A stretch of 64,000 nucleotides of DNA from Odontocerum albicorne (lineage: Eukaryota; Arthropoda; Insecta; Trichoptera; Odontoceridae): NCBI GenBank assembly GCA_949825065.1, contig OX463856.1, forward strand, positions 720,702-784,701, read 5' to 3'. Both the position numbers and the translations under genes were made by a program. The notes below the pieces were generated by a model. That model was not told where the DNA came from and did not search any database. It saw nothing but the letters and a program-made list of their open reading frames with translations. Below, piece after piece: positions 43,668 through 53,254 of this stretch. Each line of letters begins with the position of its first letter. Position 1 is the first letter of the stretch.

Positions 43668-43840
43668 TGAAATACTCGTAGAATAGTTATGGCAAAAGTC
43701 ATAAGTATGACTATATTTTCGAATACTAAGCAGAAAAAATGCTTGTATCATTCAAAGGGTAAGTAGCACAGGGCGGGATTTTAACCCGAGACTTTACGCA
43801 CAGAAATCTAGTTACCACTCGGTCGTACACTTCTATACAT
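43668..43840 (-). mobile_element. SINE S2, second copy
   Basis: The minus strand has GTGTACGACCGAGTGGTAAC (A box) and GTCTCGGGTTAAAATCCCGC (B box), then CACCTTTGAATGATACAAGC-type body. It aligns with 36462-36640. At 43673 it holds a TACTCGTA that the other copy lacks. Confidence 0.7.
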
Positions 43841-44084
43841 ACATTAATTTTCATAATAGCATACATTCTGCACGTTTAAAAAAAGTAAGCAATGACATTT
43901 TTTTCCACATGACATTTATCCGATGAATACGAAACCACTTCCCGCACAACATGCTAGAAACGACAACAATATAAGTTAAGTGCAAGTTAAGCTATCGGAA
44001 AATTAAATTTCGTAGCTGCTCTATAGAAACTAAGCGAACTGTGCCAGATTAATTCTATGATATTTTGATCCAGGATGGATCTCA

Positions 44085-44350
44085 ATACTGACGAGACCTT
44101 ATGGGGCCATCGCGGCGTGTCGCGGGCTCGAAATACGGATTCGGCATTTACTCGTAGTGCGGTCTCGGTCTCGGGACGGGGATTTTGGAATACGTACGGG
44201 CTCTGGTAAAGGGTTTCGGTATTTAATGTAAATTCTGGGAGGGGGGTTCGGCTTTCAAGCACGATCTCCCCCTTTCTGAAGTCTAGGCTAATCCCTCAGG
44301 ATAATCGGAGAGGCTGACGGGATTGAAGGATTGAGGGAGAAGTGGGAGTG
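44085..44350. other. CG-rich patch without an assignable gene
   Basis: CATCGCGGCGTGTCGCGGGC and GTGCGGTCTCGGTCTCGGGA lie here. A minus frame (43987-44262) is open for 91 codons but matches nothing I recognise. It may be a regulatory patch or a foreign insertion. Confidence 0.25.
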
Positions 44351-44354
44351 TCGG

Positions 44355-44750
44355 GACGCTGTATACAATCAGAGAGATCGTGTCTTAGGTCAAGGCAATT
44401 ATTTGGGTGTTTTTAAATTGCTCTTACAGAAAATGTTCTACTTCTATAAAAATAAGATATTTAATAGACAGAAAATAACTCTCCTTCTACGAGTTTACAA
44501 CATGAAATTATTTTTTCCAACAATAGCGCTAATAACTATGATAATATTATAAATAAGGAAGAGTAGTTTTTTTTTAGGAAATATCTACATGGCGTATATG
44601 AGAATTATTAAAAGAGCGTGTGATAGTAAGTTATTGGATAGACTTTGATAAGATTATGGTGCAATTGGAATTGTGTATGTGATAACTCATTATTCTATGT
44701 GGAAGGATTCGAATTGAGAGTGTTAATGTTTTAACTAAGTTTTAAACACA
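44355..44750. other. Stretch with no recognised feature
   Basis: AT-rich, no supported gene. Confidence 0.3.
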
Positions 44751-44754
44751 AATA

Positions 44755-44978
44755 TATGAAACATGTGATTAAGGAATGACGTCCTTTAGACACAGACCTA
44801 AGTGACAAACACAAATATATGAAATATGTGATGAAAGAATGAGGTCACTTAGACACAGAACTAAGTGACAAACACAAATATATGAAATATGTGATGAAAG
44901 AATGAGGTCACTTAGACACAGAACTAAGTGACAAACACAAATATATGAAATATGTGATGACATCACTTAGACACGTAA
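44755..44978. repeat. Tandem repeat, about 63-bp unit
   Basis: About 3.5 copies of GACACAGAACTAAGTGACAA, ACACAAATATATGAAATATG, TGATGAAAGAATGAGGTCAC TTA. Confidence 0.95.
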
Positions 44979-45029
44979 CTTTCCTAATGAAGTGGGCATG
45001 TGTAAATAAAATGGCGGTTTTTTTTAATA

Positions 45030-45282
45030 TTCACGTATTCGTTCTCTAAATATTGATGCATTGACTTAGAAATTGCTAGGGCCTCTAATCTATCCAATTG
45101 ATTTCCGTTACTACTGATATGTAAGAATTTGGCATCATCGATAGAAAAAGTATGGTTTTCACGGTGACAATGATTAGCCATTTCAGAATAAATTAGAGAA
45201 TTGGTTAAGGCGGATTTGTGTTCACTGAATCTCTTTTCAAAAGATTTTCCTGTCTTTCCTATGTAGGAATTATCACAACATT
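45030..45282 (-). pseudogene. PLE GIY-YIG endonuclease domain fragment
   Basis: The minus strand encodes CDNSYIGKTGKSFEKRFSEH, KSALTNSLIYSEMANHCHRE, NHTFSIDDAKFLHISSNGNQ and LDRLEALAISKSMHQ. YIGKTG.SFEKRF.EH is the second half of the GIY-YIG nuclease signature (YIG plus the catalytic arginine region) found at the C-terminus of Penelope-like retroelements, where it nicks target DNA. The GIY half and the reverse transcriptase are lacking. The frame is open across the fragment. Confidence 0.85.
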
Positions 45283-45338
45283 AACATTCGGTCGACATAT
45301 TACCCACGTGAACCGGGAAGATTGAGTCAAAATATTAC

Positions 45339-45597
45339 ATATTATTTATATAATAGTTAAGGTTTTAACATTGTGGAGGTTTAAAGACATTGTAATTTGT
45401 TTTATCAAACACTGTTTATTTCACTTTTTTTCACGGTATAAACCTGCCGGTTTCAAGACTTTCATCTCATTATCAGGGGAGCACAAACATAACTTTTTTG
45501 TGTTTGTTTTTGCTCCCTGGCGATAAGGTGAAAGCCTTGAAACCGGTAGGGCTATACCGTTACAAAAAAGTGTTTGATAAAACAAATTACAATATCC
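45339..45597. mobile_element. PLE 3' ends, inverted, short hairpin form
   Basis: A minus-strand 3' terminus (45350-45493) is followed almost at once by the plus-strand 3' UTR (45505-45597), so the arms could fold back on each other. AAATATTAC occurs on both sides (45330-45338, 45598-45606), a likely 9-bp target duplication. Confidence 0.75.
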
Positions 45598-45914
45598 AAA
45601 TATTACGTAATCTTGTGAGCGAGTTTACCACACGAGAAAAAAAATATGTTCCTCCATTTCTCAATCTTATACGTAACATTTCTACCACAGTCTTAGACTG
45701 AGTTGTTGGTTGGATTCCTTACCAGATCTACTCAAACTGCGATCGCGTCTGCGTTCGCAGTTTATGTCCATGTTTCACCACTATACAGAAAGATTGGGTA
45801 AATTAATGTTCCAAGTTTTACTTTGGTACACATATTTATGTTGCTATCTCTCAAATATTTTTTAACTTATCAAATAATTTATCGTAATGGCAATTATTTC
45901 AGTTACATATCAGC

Positions 45915-45998
45915 AATTGAAGCTATCGCCCGTAGAAGGGTCTATTTCATATGACGTTCATATGACAATAGACCCTTCTACGGGTGATAGCTTCAATT
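45915..45998. other. Near-perfect 84-nt hairpin
   Basis: AATTGAAGCTATCGCCCGTA at 45915 pairs with its inverse ending at 45998. The arms are about 40 nt with one G-U type difference and one small shift, closed by TCATATGACGTTCATATGA. It may be a small foldback element or a small-RNA precursor; no terminal duplication is clear. Confidence 0.85.
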
Positions 45999-45999
45999 A

Positions 46000-47238
46000 T
46001 TTAGACTAATATCTGAGACAACGCACTCACAGATAGTTATATTAACATCTATGCAGAACTAATCTAACTTAGATAACCGATGTATTTTATTTCCACTGTA
46101 TGGTTTTGATGGTCCACAGTCAAAAATGTTGTCTTATCACGCTTAATGTTGAGTCTTACGTCACTGTTAACTCTTTCCATTATAATAAGGAGTTTTTCCA
46201 CATAATTTAAATCTTCTCGCTAGAAAGGTCATCGTATTATATAATACTTTGAACTTAAACAATATTTAATTTAAAACAAATTTACAGGGTTGTGGAGTTG
46301 ACTTAAATGATAAGCGATATTTCAAAGGCATTCCAGCCTTCATATTCAGGGCGATTTAAAAAAAAACTTAATATACGAGTATTACCCACGCACAAAGCAT
46401 CCATCTAGCCTCTCACACCCGCAACCGTAACGTGGACACGTATTTAACCGGGTCAGCCACCCGTTTTCACAATATATTTTTTTAAATTTATTACATTACA
46501 GTCATAATTTTTCCAAAATTAAATATTCTCCGGGCGTTTTAAGATACAAATTAGTGGAGACTGAAGGCATCTTCCTGGATTCATAACCTATTTCCCGATC
46601 TCTCCGCGGGGCCCTATAAAACGGAATTAATATTTTGGCCCGAATAAAGAAAGGGCGATGTTCCCGAATCCAGTCCGCATTACTTAGGCTTATCGCCCTA
46701 ATTTGCTTTTTTAGCTTTAAATATTAATTTTATCGCGATGAGAATTAACCTTGTTTTCTGCTACGAAGAATATTCAATGGTTTTTAGCTGAATAAATATT
46801 TTTTAAAATTTTATTGTAATTTTATTCAATAAAGACAGTTTTAAGATATCCTTATATCTTTTTAACTTTTTTAATGATCCATTGTATTGTATTAAATTTT
46901 AATTGTATTAAATACAATCTGGTAAACTTATTGAAATGTTTTAAAATGCCATTATTTAACAATTACACGCAGTTGTCCCTCCTCCACATACACTGTCTCG
47001 AAGAACGATTTAGGCTAGCTTACAGTGGGATCATACACTCGTAAGAAAATTGGATTTAGTCATACTGGTTCCCGTGGAGAAGCTTCTCATCTGCCAACGA
47101 CACACTGGAATGATAAAAAGGATAGCGATGGCACCGATGGAAGGTCAAATACCACGGACAGGGTTGATAAATGATTAACGGGGTTCCAGTCAGAATAAGA
47201 GTTTGTTAACGATTGTTTTGTTGTATTTATTTATTTTT
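46000..47238. other. Stretch with no recognised gene
   Basis: AT-rich with a GC-balanced section at 46400-46700. No ORF or repeat could be supported. One TACGAGTA lies at about 46373. Confidence 0.3.
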
Positions 47239-47239
47239 T

Positions 47240-48046
47240 ATTTTATTCATTATTACACATGACAAGAAATATACATAGTTTGCGAAAAAAAACAGGTAAT
47301 TTAATTTGGACATACAATTTTAATGGATCTGGGTTAGTTGCCTTTCATTTGTCGTATCCCCAGTAAACTAGGCTTTGGCCTGTATTCCACTGAGGATATT
47401 TAGCATTAAAAAATAAAGCGATACTTCTTTCCGATTTTTGATTACATAAAACCCCGTTACACATTCTCATCAACCTGACGAACAGTGACACTCAATTACA
47501 TACACATGTATGGTATACATCATACGAAATCAAGCATTAAAAAATAAATAGATACTTATTTCCGATTTTTGATTACATAAAACCCCGTTACACATTCTCA
47601 TCAACCTGACGAACAGTGACACTCAATTACACATGTATGGTATACATCATACGAAATCAAATATTACACATAAACAAAACCCCGTTGCACGTTCTCATCA
47701 ACCTGACAAACAGTGACACTCAATTACAACTGGAAACATCATGCGGAATTCAACTCCTCACACATCATCACTCCAGAAAGACCAAAAATATTCATCCCAC
47801 AATATACCGCACACAATCATAAGAATAAAAATAAAAACAAAAATATACAGAAACACAAATACAAAACAACAAAAATTAAAACATCAAGAAGAAACCCACA
47901 CTCACGAGCCCACACAAATCTTTTCCACACGTCATTCATCCTGAAAGCCCAAGTACTCAAAATCCTGTCGCAATAACAACCATGCTCCGATCGACTGTCT
48001 AAATGGTTTTCCTCCCTTTACTTTTATTGAATTCGACACGCCATGT
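47240..48046 (-). mobile_element. LINE I, last codons and 3' UTR
   Basis: Read on the minus strand from 48046: codons equivalent to GVPNSIK and AWLLLRQDFEYLGFQDE with frame damage, then the long 3' UTR shared with 49.4, 51.5 and 62.1 kb, ending in an AT-rich tail near 47240. Inside, a block of about 130 bp (TAGCATTAAAAAATAAAGCG... to CATACGAAATCAA) is tandemly duplicated at 47400-47660. Short plus-strand ORFs with KNKNKNI runs are shadows of the UTR. Confidence 0.75.
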
Positions 48047-48069
48047 ATATATCATATACATATATGCGT

Positions 48070-48365
48070 ATGGCATAGCCAGGCGCTTTATAAAATCAAA
48101 TTTAAATCCCTCAGCCATATTTTGGCTTCGGTCGTCAGTTTGTTTATATCTTCCATCACTCCGTGGAACCTGTGTTTAGGGCATTCTCTTATAATGTGGT
48201 GTAGGGTCTGAGCCGCAGCACCGCAGTCACGATGTAGCCCCATCTGTGGCGCTCGGCTGCACTTCTGTTGCAGTCTGTTCTAACACGGTTCAGTGTTGCC
48301 CACTCTTTGCGGTCCAGTTCAAAGCCGGCGACCCTCTTAGATGGTTCCACAATTAGGTATTATTT
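48070..48365 (-). pseudogene. LINE J C-terminal zinc-knuckle-like region
   Basis: The minus strand encodes VEPSKRVAGFELDRKEWATL and NRVRTDCNRSAAERHRWG. After a one-base shift it continues DCGAAAQTLHHIIRECPKHR, FHGVMEDINKLTTEAKIWLR and DLNLIL before a stop. W.TLNR.RT......HRWG...C.CG...QT..HI..ECP.R.F is the conserved cysteine/histidine-containing ending of many insect LINEs. The frameshift falls at the first CxC. It abuts LINE I in the same orientation, but the sequences belong to different families. Confidence 0.75.
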
Positions 48366-48369
48366 TTTT

Positions 48370-49210
48370 GTGTCCCCATTTCTCCATTCCTCTGTCCCTG
48401 TCCAGGCCTGTTCGACCGTTTTGTTATTATTCTCAGTGTCTTTCTCTTTTTTGTTGTATCCTTTGACATGTCCGAATTGGTGATGTGTGCTTACTAAAGA
48501 GTGTGACCTGGAGATGATGTAGTGTTTGGCCCCAGTAATCGAGCATTCGGATAAAGAACAACATTAATAGGCACGGAATTACCGTTTAATAGCACGCGTT
48601 GGCAATATTTACACATGAAGAGGACATACTTGCAAACATATTCGCAGCGTATGATTATTGTTACCTAATGAACTCTTTTACTAGACTGGGACTCTTTTTA
48701 TGAACACGTTTGGGAATCGGGCCCAAAACTCCGGTTGAACGTCAACAGTTTTATCAATGAGGTCACGGACTCTTTCGGTATGCAGTAGTTTTACTACTAC
48801 GTATGACGACGGTAATTTAGTTACATGTTTACTCCCGTAGTTCTAAACCAAAACTCGGATTAAAACAACGGGAATAAACGCGTAACTAAATTAAATAAGA
48901 ATGCCTCCTGGATATTCTCTTCAGACCTTCTGAAGAGAATATCCGGGAAACATTCTCATTGTAAGCGATGCAGATTAGTTAAAGAAAACTAGACGATTAT
49001 TTTATGGCACTTTTTATGTAGATAGGTCAAAATATCTTTAAATATATGTATTGACCATCATGACACATCGCTATCGAGGAAATCATGCAGAGTCACTTAA
49101 TTTGACCCTGACAAACATATTTTGTTTCTGCAACGTTTATACACCTCACCATGCATTCTCTCATATTATAAACATTCTCATTCATTCTCTCATACTATAG
49201 TAGAACATAG
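48370..49210. other. Stretch with no recognised gene apart from a hairpin
   Basis: No supported gene. The hairpin at 48898-48956 is listed separately. Confidence 0.3.
48898..48956. other. 59-nt hairpin with 19-bp stem
   Basis: CCTGGATATTCTCTTCAGA (48907-48925), loop CCT, then the inverse (48929-48947) with one G-U pair. AGAATG/CATTCT extends the stem beyond a small internal loop. Confidence 0.85.
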
Positions 49211-49215
49211 CCAAT

Positions 49216-49925
49216 TTGCATCTCAAATCCATTATCTGGCACTACCATCGAGAGGAAGGGAAGATGCAGACTCAGCAGAGACACATAACACGCATGGCAA
49301 CTAATGAAATGTTCACCATCCCTAGAGTTAAAACCTCTTTTGCCCAAAGGCAATATGCTTATTTGGCTCCCATGACATACAATGGCGTGCCGAATTCAAT
49401 AAAGATAAAGGAAGGAAAACCATTTAGACAGTCGATCGGAGCGTGGTTGTTATTGCGGCAGGATTTTGAGTACTTGTGTGGGTTCTTGAGTGTGGGTTTA
49501 TTCTTGTTGTTTTAATTTTTGTTGTTTTGTATTTGTGTTTCTGTATATTTTTGTTTTTATTTTTATTCTTATGATTGTGTGCGGTATATTGTGGGATGAA
49601 TATTTTTGGTCTTTCTGGAGTGATGATGTGAGAGGAGTATAATTTTACATGATGTTTCCAGTTGTAATTGAGTGTCACTGTTTGTCAGCTTGATGAGAAC
49701 GTGCAAACGGGTTTTGTTTTTGTGTAATCAAAAAGAAGTATCGATTTATTTTTTCATGCTAAATATCCTCAGTGAGATACAGGCAAAAACCTTATTTACT
49801 GGGGATACGACAAATGAAAGGCAACAAGCCCAGATGCATTAAAATTGTATGTCCAAATTAAATTACCTGTTGTTTTTTCGCAAATTATGTATATTTCTTG
49901 TCATGTGTAATAATAAATAAATAAA
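49216..49925 (+). pseudogene. LINE I RT C-terminus and 3' UTR
   Basis: The frame from 49216 reads QRHITRMATNEMFTIPRVKT, SFAQRQYAYLAPMTYNGVPN and SIKIKEGKPFRQSIGAWLLL, then RQDFEYL. H.TR.......PR.KTSFAQRQ..YLAP..YN..P..IK........F...I..WLL is a typical Jockey-like LINE terminal domain. A deletion just after DFEYL, relative to the 48.0-kb copy, fuses it to UTR sequence. The UTR ends at 49925 in AATAAATAAATAAAATAAAT. The RT core is not present. The copy is inverted relative to 47.24-48.05 kb. Confidence 0.8.
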
Positions 49926-49929
49926 ATAA

Positions 49930-50132
49930 ATAAATAAAGGTTTTTTCATTCTTTCCATTTTGATTCATTTGGCCGTGTGACGTTTTTTTAAGTCTCCCAA
50001 ACTTTTAATAACTCGTATTGATTTTATATTTTAATCGATCCACGTTCATTTCATCTACGTGACCGACCTCGTCGAATCGTCTCAACCACTGCATTTTCTT
50101 TTAATTCACATTATTTCAATCCAACCCACATC
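49930..50132. other. Stretch with no recognised feature
   Basis: No supported feature. Confidence 0.25.
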
Positions 50133-50134
50133 AC

Positions 50135-50578
50135 CGCTCTTCTTTTTTTACGTCATCCTTTACTGTCCATGCAGTGAGACTCTGGAATCAGTTACAAACC
50201 AATGTTTGACTCGCTTCGTCCTTGGCATGATTTAAGAAGCGACTGAAAAAACTCTTAATTTCTAGTCATTAATATAACGTGTTTCATTCCTGATCTTACT
50301 TTCTTTTCCTCCATAGCTTTATTTTCCTTTGATTGATGACATCACATTCTTAATTTGACTACTAGTATATACGACTCAATCGTTCATTAATTTTACTACT
50401 AGTATATACGACTCAATCGTTCATTAACTTCAAAAAGATTAATAATCATTTGAATATATTTTTGCAACCACGTAACTTGATTTATTTACTTTTGTCTGGT
50501 TGGTTGAAAGAGATTGTTGCCTGGCAATTAGCCCGCCACATTGTATTTGCAATAAAAGTGTTAAACAAACAAAAAAAA
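50135..50578 (+). mobile_element. LINE A, C-terminal codons, 3' UTR and tail
   Basis: Starts at codons equivalent to HSSSFFTSSFTVHAVRLWNQ (ATGCAGTGAGACTCTGGAAT), continues KKRLKKLLIS-like (AGAAGCGACTGAAAAAACTC), the UTR, a 43-bp tandem duplication (ACTAGTATATACGACTCAAT at 50360-50425), and the shared tail TCTGGTTGGTTGAAAGAGAT with GGCAATTAGCCCGCCACATT. The best example of an intact LINE A 3' end. Confidence 0.85.
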
Positions 50579-50579
50579 T

Positions 50580-51275
50580 GTTTAATATTGTCTTCAATCT
50601 AATTCAGTTATACATTGTTTCCGAGATATTCTACACAACGCTTTCATTTCTGCTACTACTAGAGCACGCAACGTTCGCATTACTTACGATACTGGACTTT
50701 TTATTATGAATTATGGACTAAAAAATAAAAGTCATACGTAAAAGTATAATCAATATTCTACCCAATTCATATCATTCTTATATTCATTTGTATAATTCTT
50801 ACAAACTTAATTTTGTTATAACTGCGGAAGTTTATTGGTTAGAGGTCCGGCGCAATAGTATAAAAGTTAAATGTTTTGTGCAATCGTATTAACTGCAATT
50901 TGGTGCAGTGGATTCACGTGTATTTTGGGAACGATGTGCGTTGCGAAGTGTTATTCATGTATTTTTTTACAATATAATCAATTTGCTGAGATTGCCAATA
51001 TTTTTCAGTCTGTTAGATTATAAGGATGTTGCAGAATTGATGACATGTTAATTTCGCTGTGAAGTATTTTTGACTTTTTATGTTACAAAACTCTTCAATT
51101 ATGTCTGTGATATATGAATATTTCTATTGAGTATGAGAGAGATTGAATAAATGTATATCAATCCACAATGAGGCGTGTTAATATTACTTCTTTGTACATT
51201 GTTTGATCATAGCATTTATCTTTTTTCTCAACATGTTATTTTCTCTCACTTCTATTTTTTTATATATTTGCATCT
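50580..51275. other. Stretch with no recognised feature
   Basis: AT-rich, no supported gene. Confidence 0.3.
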
Positions 51276-51277
51276 TG

Positions 51278-51484
51278 TATTGTCTTACACTTTCGTTATA
51301 TACAGTACCACCTGGCGGGCCTATTGCCCCGTGGCGACCTCTTCCAATCAACCAGAAAGATATTCAAGATACTTTAAGTGAAACCAGACCGGATTTTTTT
51401 TAACCGGGTTCCAGCGGGGATAGAACCCGTAATACCCCGGTTGGGAGACACGCGTTTTTCCAACTAGGCCACAGAGGTCGTCAT
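51278..51484 (-). mobile_element. SINE S1, full length
   Basis: Plus strand: tail TTACACTTTCGTTATATACA then CACCTGGCGGGCCTATTGCC, body TAAGTGAAACCAGACCGGAT, B box AGCGGGGATAGAACCCGTAA, head TTCCAACTAGGCCACAGAGG then TCGTC. Confidence 0.85.
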
Positions 51485-51504
51485 GGTTATCTTGTGACTT
51501 TTAA

Positions 51505-51835
51505 TTTATTTTACACATGCTAAGAAATATAAATCATTTGTGAAAAAACAACAGGTAATTTAATTTCGACACACAATTTTAATGGATCTGGGTTTGTTGC
51601 CTTTCATTTGTCGTGTCCCCAGTAAACTAGGATTTTGCCTGTATCTCACTGAGGACGTATAGCATAAAAAAATAAATCGATACTTCTTTCCGATTTTTGA
51701 TTATATAAAACCCCGTTACACATTCTCATCAACCTGACGAACAGTGACATTAAATTACACATGTATGGTATACATCACGCGAAATCAAACTCCTCACACT
51801 TCATCACTTTAATTGCATTTAAACTATGAATATGT
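51505..51835 (-). mobile_element. LINE I 3' UTR fragment
   Basis: TTACACATGCTAAGAAATAT, TGCCTTTCATTTGTCGTGTC, CATTCTCATCAACCTGACGA, ending at about ACTCCTCACACTTCATCACT. It matches the UTRs of the 47.2-, 49.4- and 62.1-kb copies. Confidence 0.75.
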
Positions 51836-52009
51836 TATTTTTAAAATATGTTTTTTTTTTGTATGCTACATTTTTCTTTCCACACGAGTGCCAAGAGGAA
51901 CGCCCGGATTGATTGAATGCGGGCTGCCCGCCTTGGGGTGATTCCCTATTATATCGTTTTACTCGTAATAACCTTGTATAATTTTACTCGTAATTGTTAA
52001 TTTTAATTT

Positions 52010-52325
52010 TTGGGATAATTTTTAGTAATAATGAAGTACTTACTACTTTAGTAATAATGAAGTACAATACTTACTACTTATTTTAGTTATAATGAAGTAC
52101 TTTATTAATAATAATGAAGTAATAATGAAGTACTTACTTCTTTAGTAATAATGAAGTACTTACTATTTATTTTAGTAATATTCATTTTAGTAATAATGAA
52201 GTACTTTATTAGTAATAATGAATTAATAAAGAAGTACTTACTACTTTAGTAATAATGAAGTACTTACTACTTATTTTAGTAATATTTATTTTAGTAATAA
52301 TAAAGTACTTACTACTTGTATTATT
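52010..52325. repeat. Degenerate tandem repeat, about 27-bp unit
   Basis: Irregular copies of TTTAGTAATAATGAAGTACT TACTACT with insertions and larger duplicated blocks. Confidence 0.85.
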
Positions 52326-52342
52326 TTGAGTATCGTTTAAAG

Positions 52343-52535
52343 CAGGGGTCTCCAAACTTTTTAGCCTAAGGGTCATACTGACACCTCCACTAAGTCCCAA
52401 GAGACATGACCCAGCCTAAATTTTACAATGTAATCAAAATAAACTATGACGGGCCGGATAGCGGGCATATCCGGGCCACTATGGTGGTGCTCTCGGGCCG
52501 GTGTTGGCCCGCGAGCCGTAATTTGGAGACCTCTG
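52343..52535. mobile_element. hAT-type MITE, 193 bp
   Basis: TIRs are CAGGGGTCTCCAAACTTTTT on the left and CAGAGGTCTCCAAATTACGG read inward from the right. Flanks GTTTAAAG (52335-52342) and GTTTAAAA (52536-52543) give an 8-bp target duplication with one change, the hAT hallmark. The interior has GGGCC-rich stem-forming blocks. Confidence 0.9.
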
Positions 52536-52649
52536 GTTTAAAATACAGTATATTAAACTGACGATAATTAAATGACAAAAAAATGTTTAACTTACTTAAG
52601 AATTTATGACGAGATTAAAAAATGTGGAGCAAATTATAAGTAATGTAAA

Positions 52650-52692
52650 TGTTCTTATCAACTTGGCCACGGAGATCGTCAACTTATAGCGC
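52650..52692 (-). mobile_element. SINE S1 head fragment
   Basis: TATCAACTTGGCCACGGAGA with TCGTCAAC is the complement of the S1 start. Confidence 0.5.
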
Positions 52693-52743
52693 GTGCTAAT
52701 AATGTTATCAGATGAAGTTTTTCACCTGACTGCGACAAGTTTT

Positions 52744-52840
52744 GTTTTTTGGGTACCGTCAGGGATCGAACCCTAAACTCAACGTTTTCCTTCTTGGTTG
52801 ATAATACGCTTAACTTCCACTTGGAGGTATTGGGTTTGCT
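52744..52840 (-). mobile_element. SINE S1-like head
   Basis: The minus strand reads CCTCCAAGTGGAAGTTAAGC and GTTTAGGGTTCGATCCCTGA, then GGTACCCAAAAAAC. The A- and B-box parts are good, but no S1 body follows. Confidence 0.5.
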
Positions 52841-53035
52841 CAGCCTCGCTTTTCAACATGTCCTAATCGTCAATTTAGTTTTGTTAAACGGCGCCATAAT
52901 AATAAAATAATGAATGAAATAATTAAAAAAATAAGAGAGCTGTTCGCTAAAATCGTGCAAGAAGACAATTATTGTTATATTTCATTACACTTTCGTCGTA
53001 TTCGTCGTCGAATTTTTACTTACCAACTAGAAAGT

Positions 53036-53222
53036 ATACCTCCGTGGCCAGGTGTTAAGACGCTTATCTGCCAATCCGGAGGTTGCGGGTTCGATCCCTG
53101 CTGGAACCCAGTTTTATTTTTAGCGGGATTGCAGTCTAGTTTTCACTTAGGACCCATTAAAACATATTTCCGGTTGGTTGGAAGAGCTTGCCTCATAGAA
53201 ATAAACACGCCAGGTTAAATGA
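53036..53222 (+). mobile_element. SINE S1, near full length, best tRNA-like head
   Basis: ACCTCCGTGGCCAGGTGTTA, then AGACGCTTATCTGCCAATCC and GGAGGTTGCGGGTTCGATCC CTGCTGGAACCC. The body and tail (TTTCACTTAGGACCCATTAA, TTCCGGTTGGTTGGAAGAGC) are slightly worn. The missing acceptor-stem pairing rules out a functional tRNA gene. Confidence 0.85.
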
Positions 53223-53254
53223 AAATGAAAAATAAGATTGTTATCAGCTTTCTC

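Noticed and set aside
49424..49678. 84-codon minus ORF and its plus-strand counterparts at 47.7-47.98 kb rich in K and N
   Set aside because: Antisense to the LINE I 3' UTR; conservation comes from repeat homology, not coding.
53036..53105. Functional tRNA gene with A and B boxes
   Set aside because: No acceptor-stem pairing or plausible anticodon arm, and it continues into the S1 SINE body and tail.
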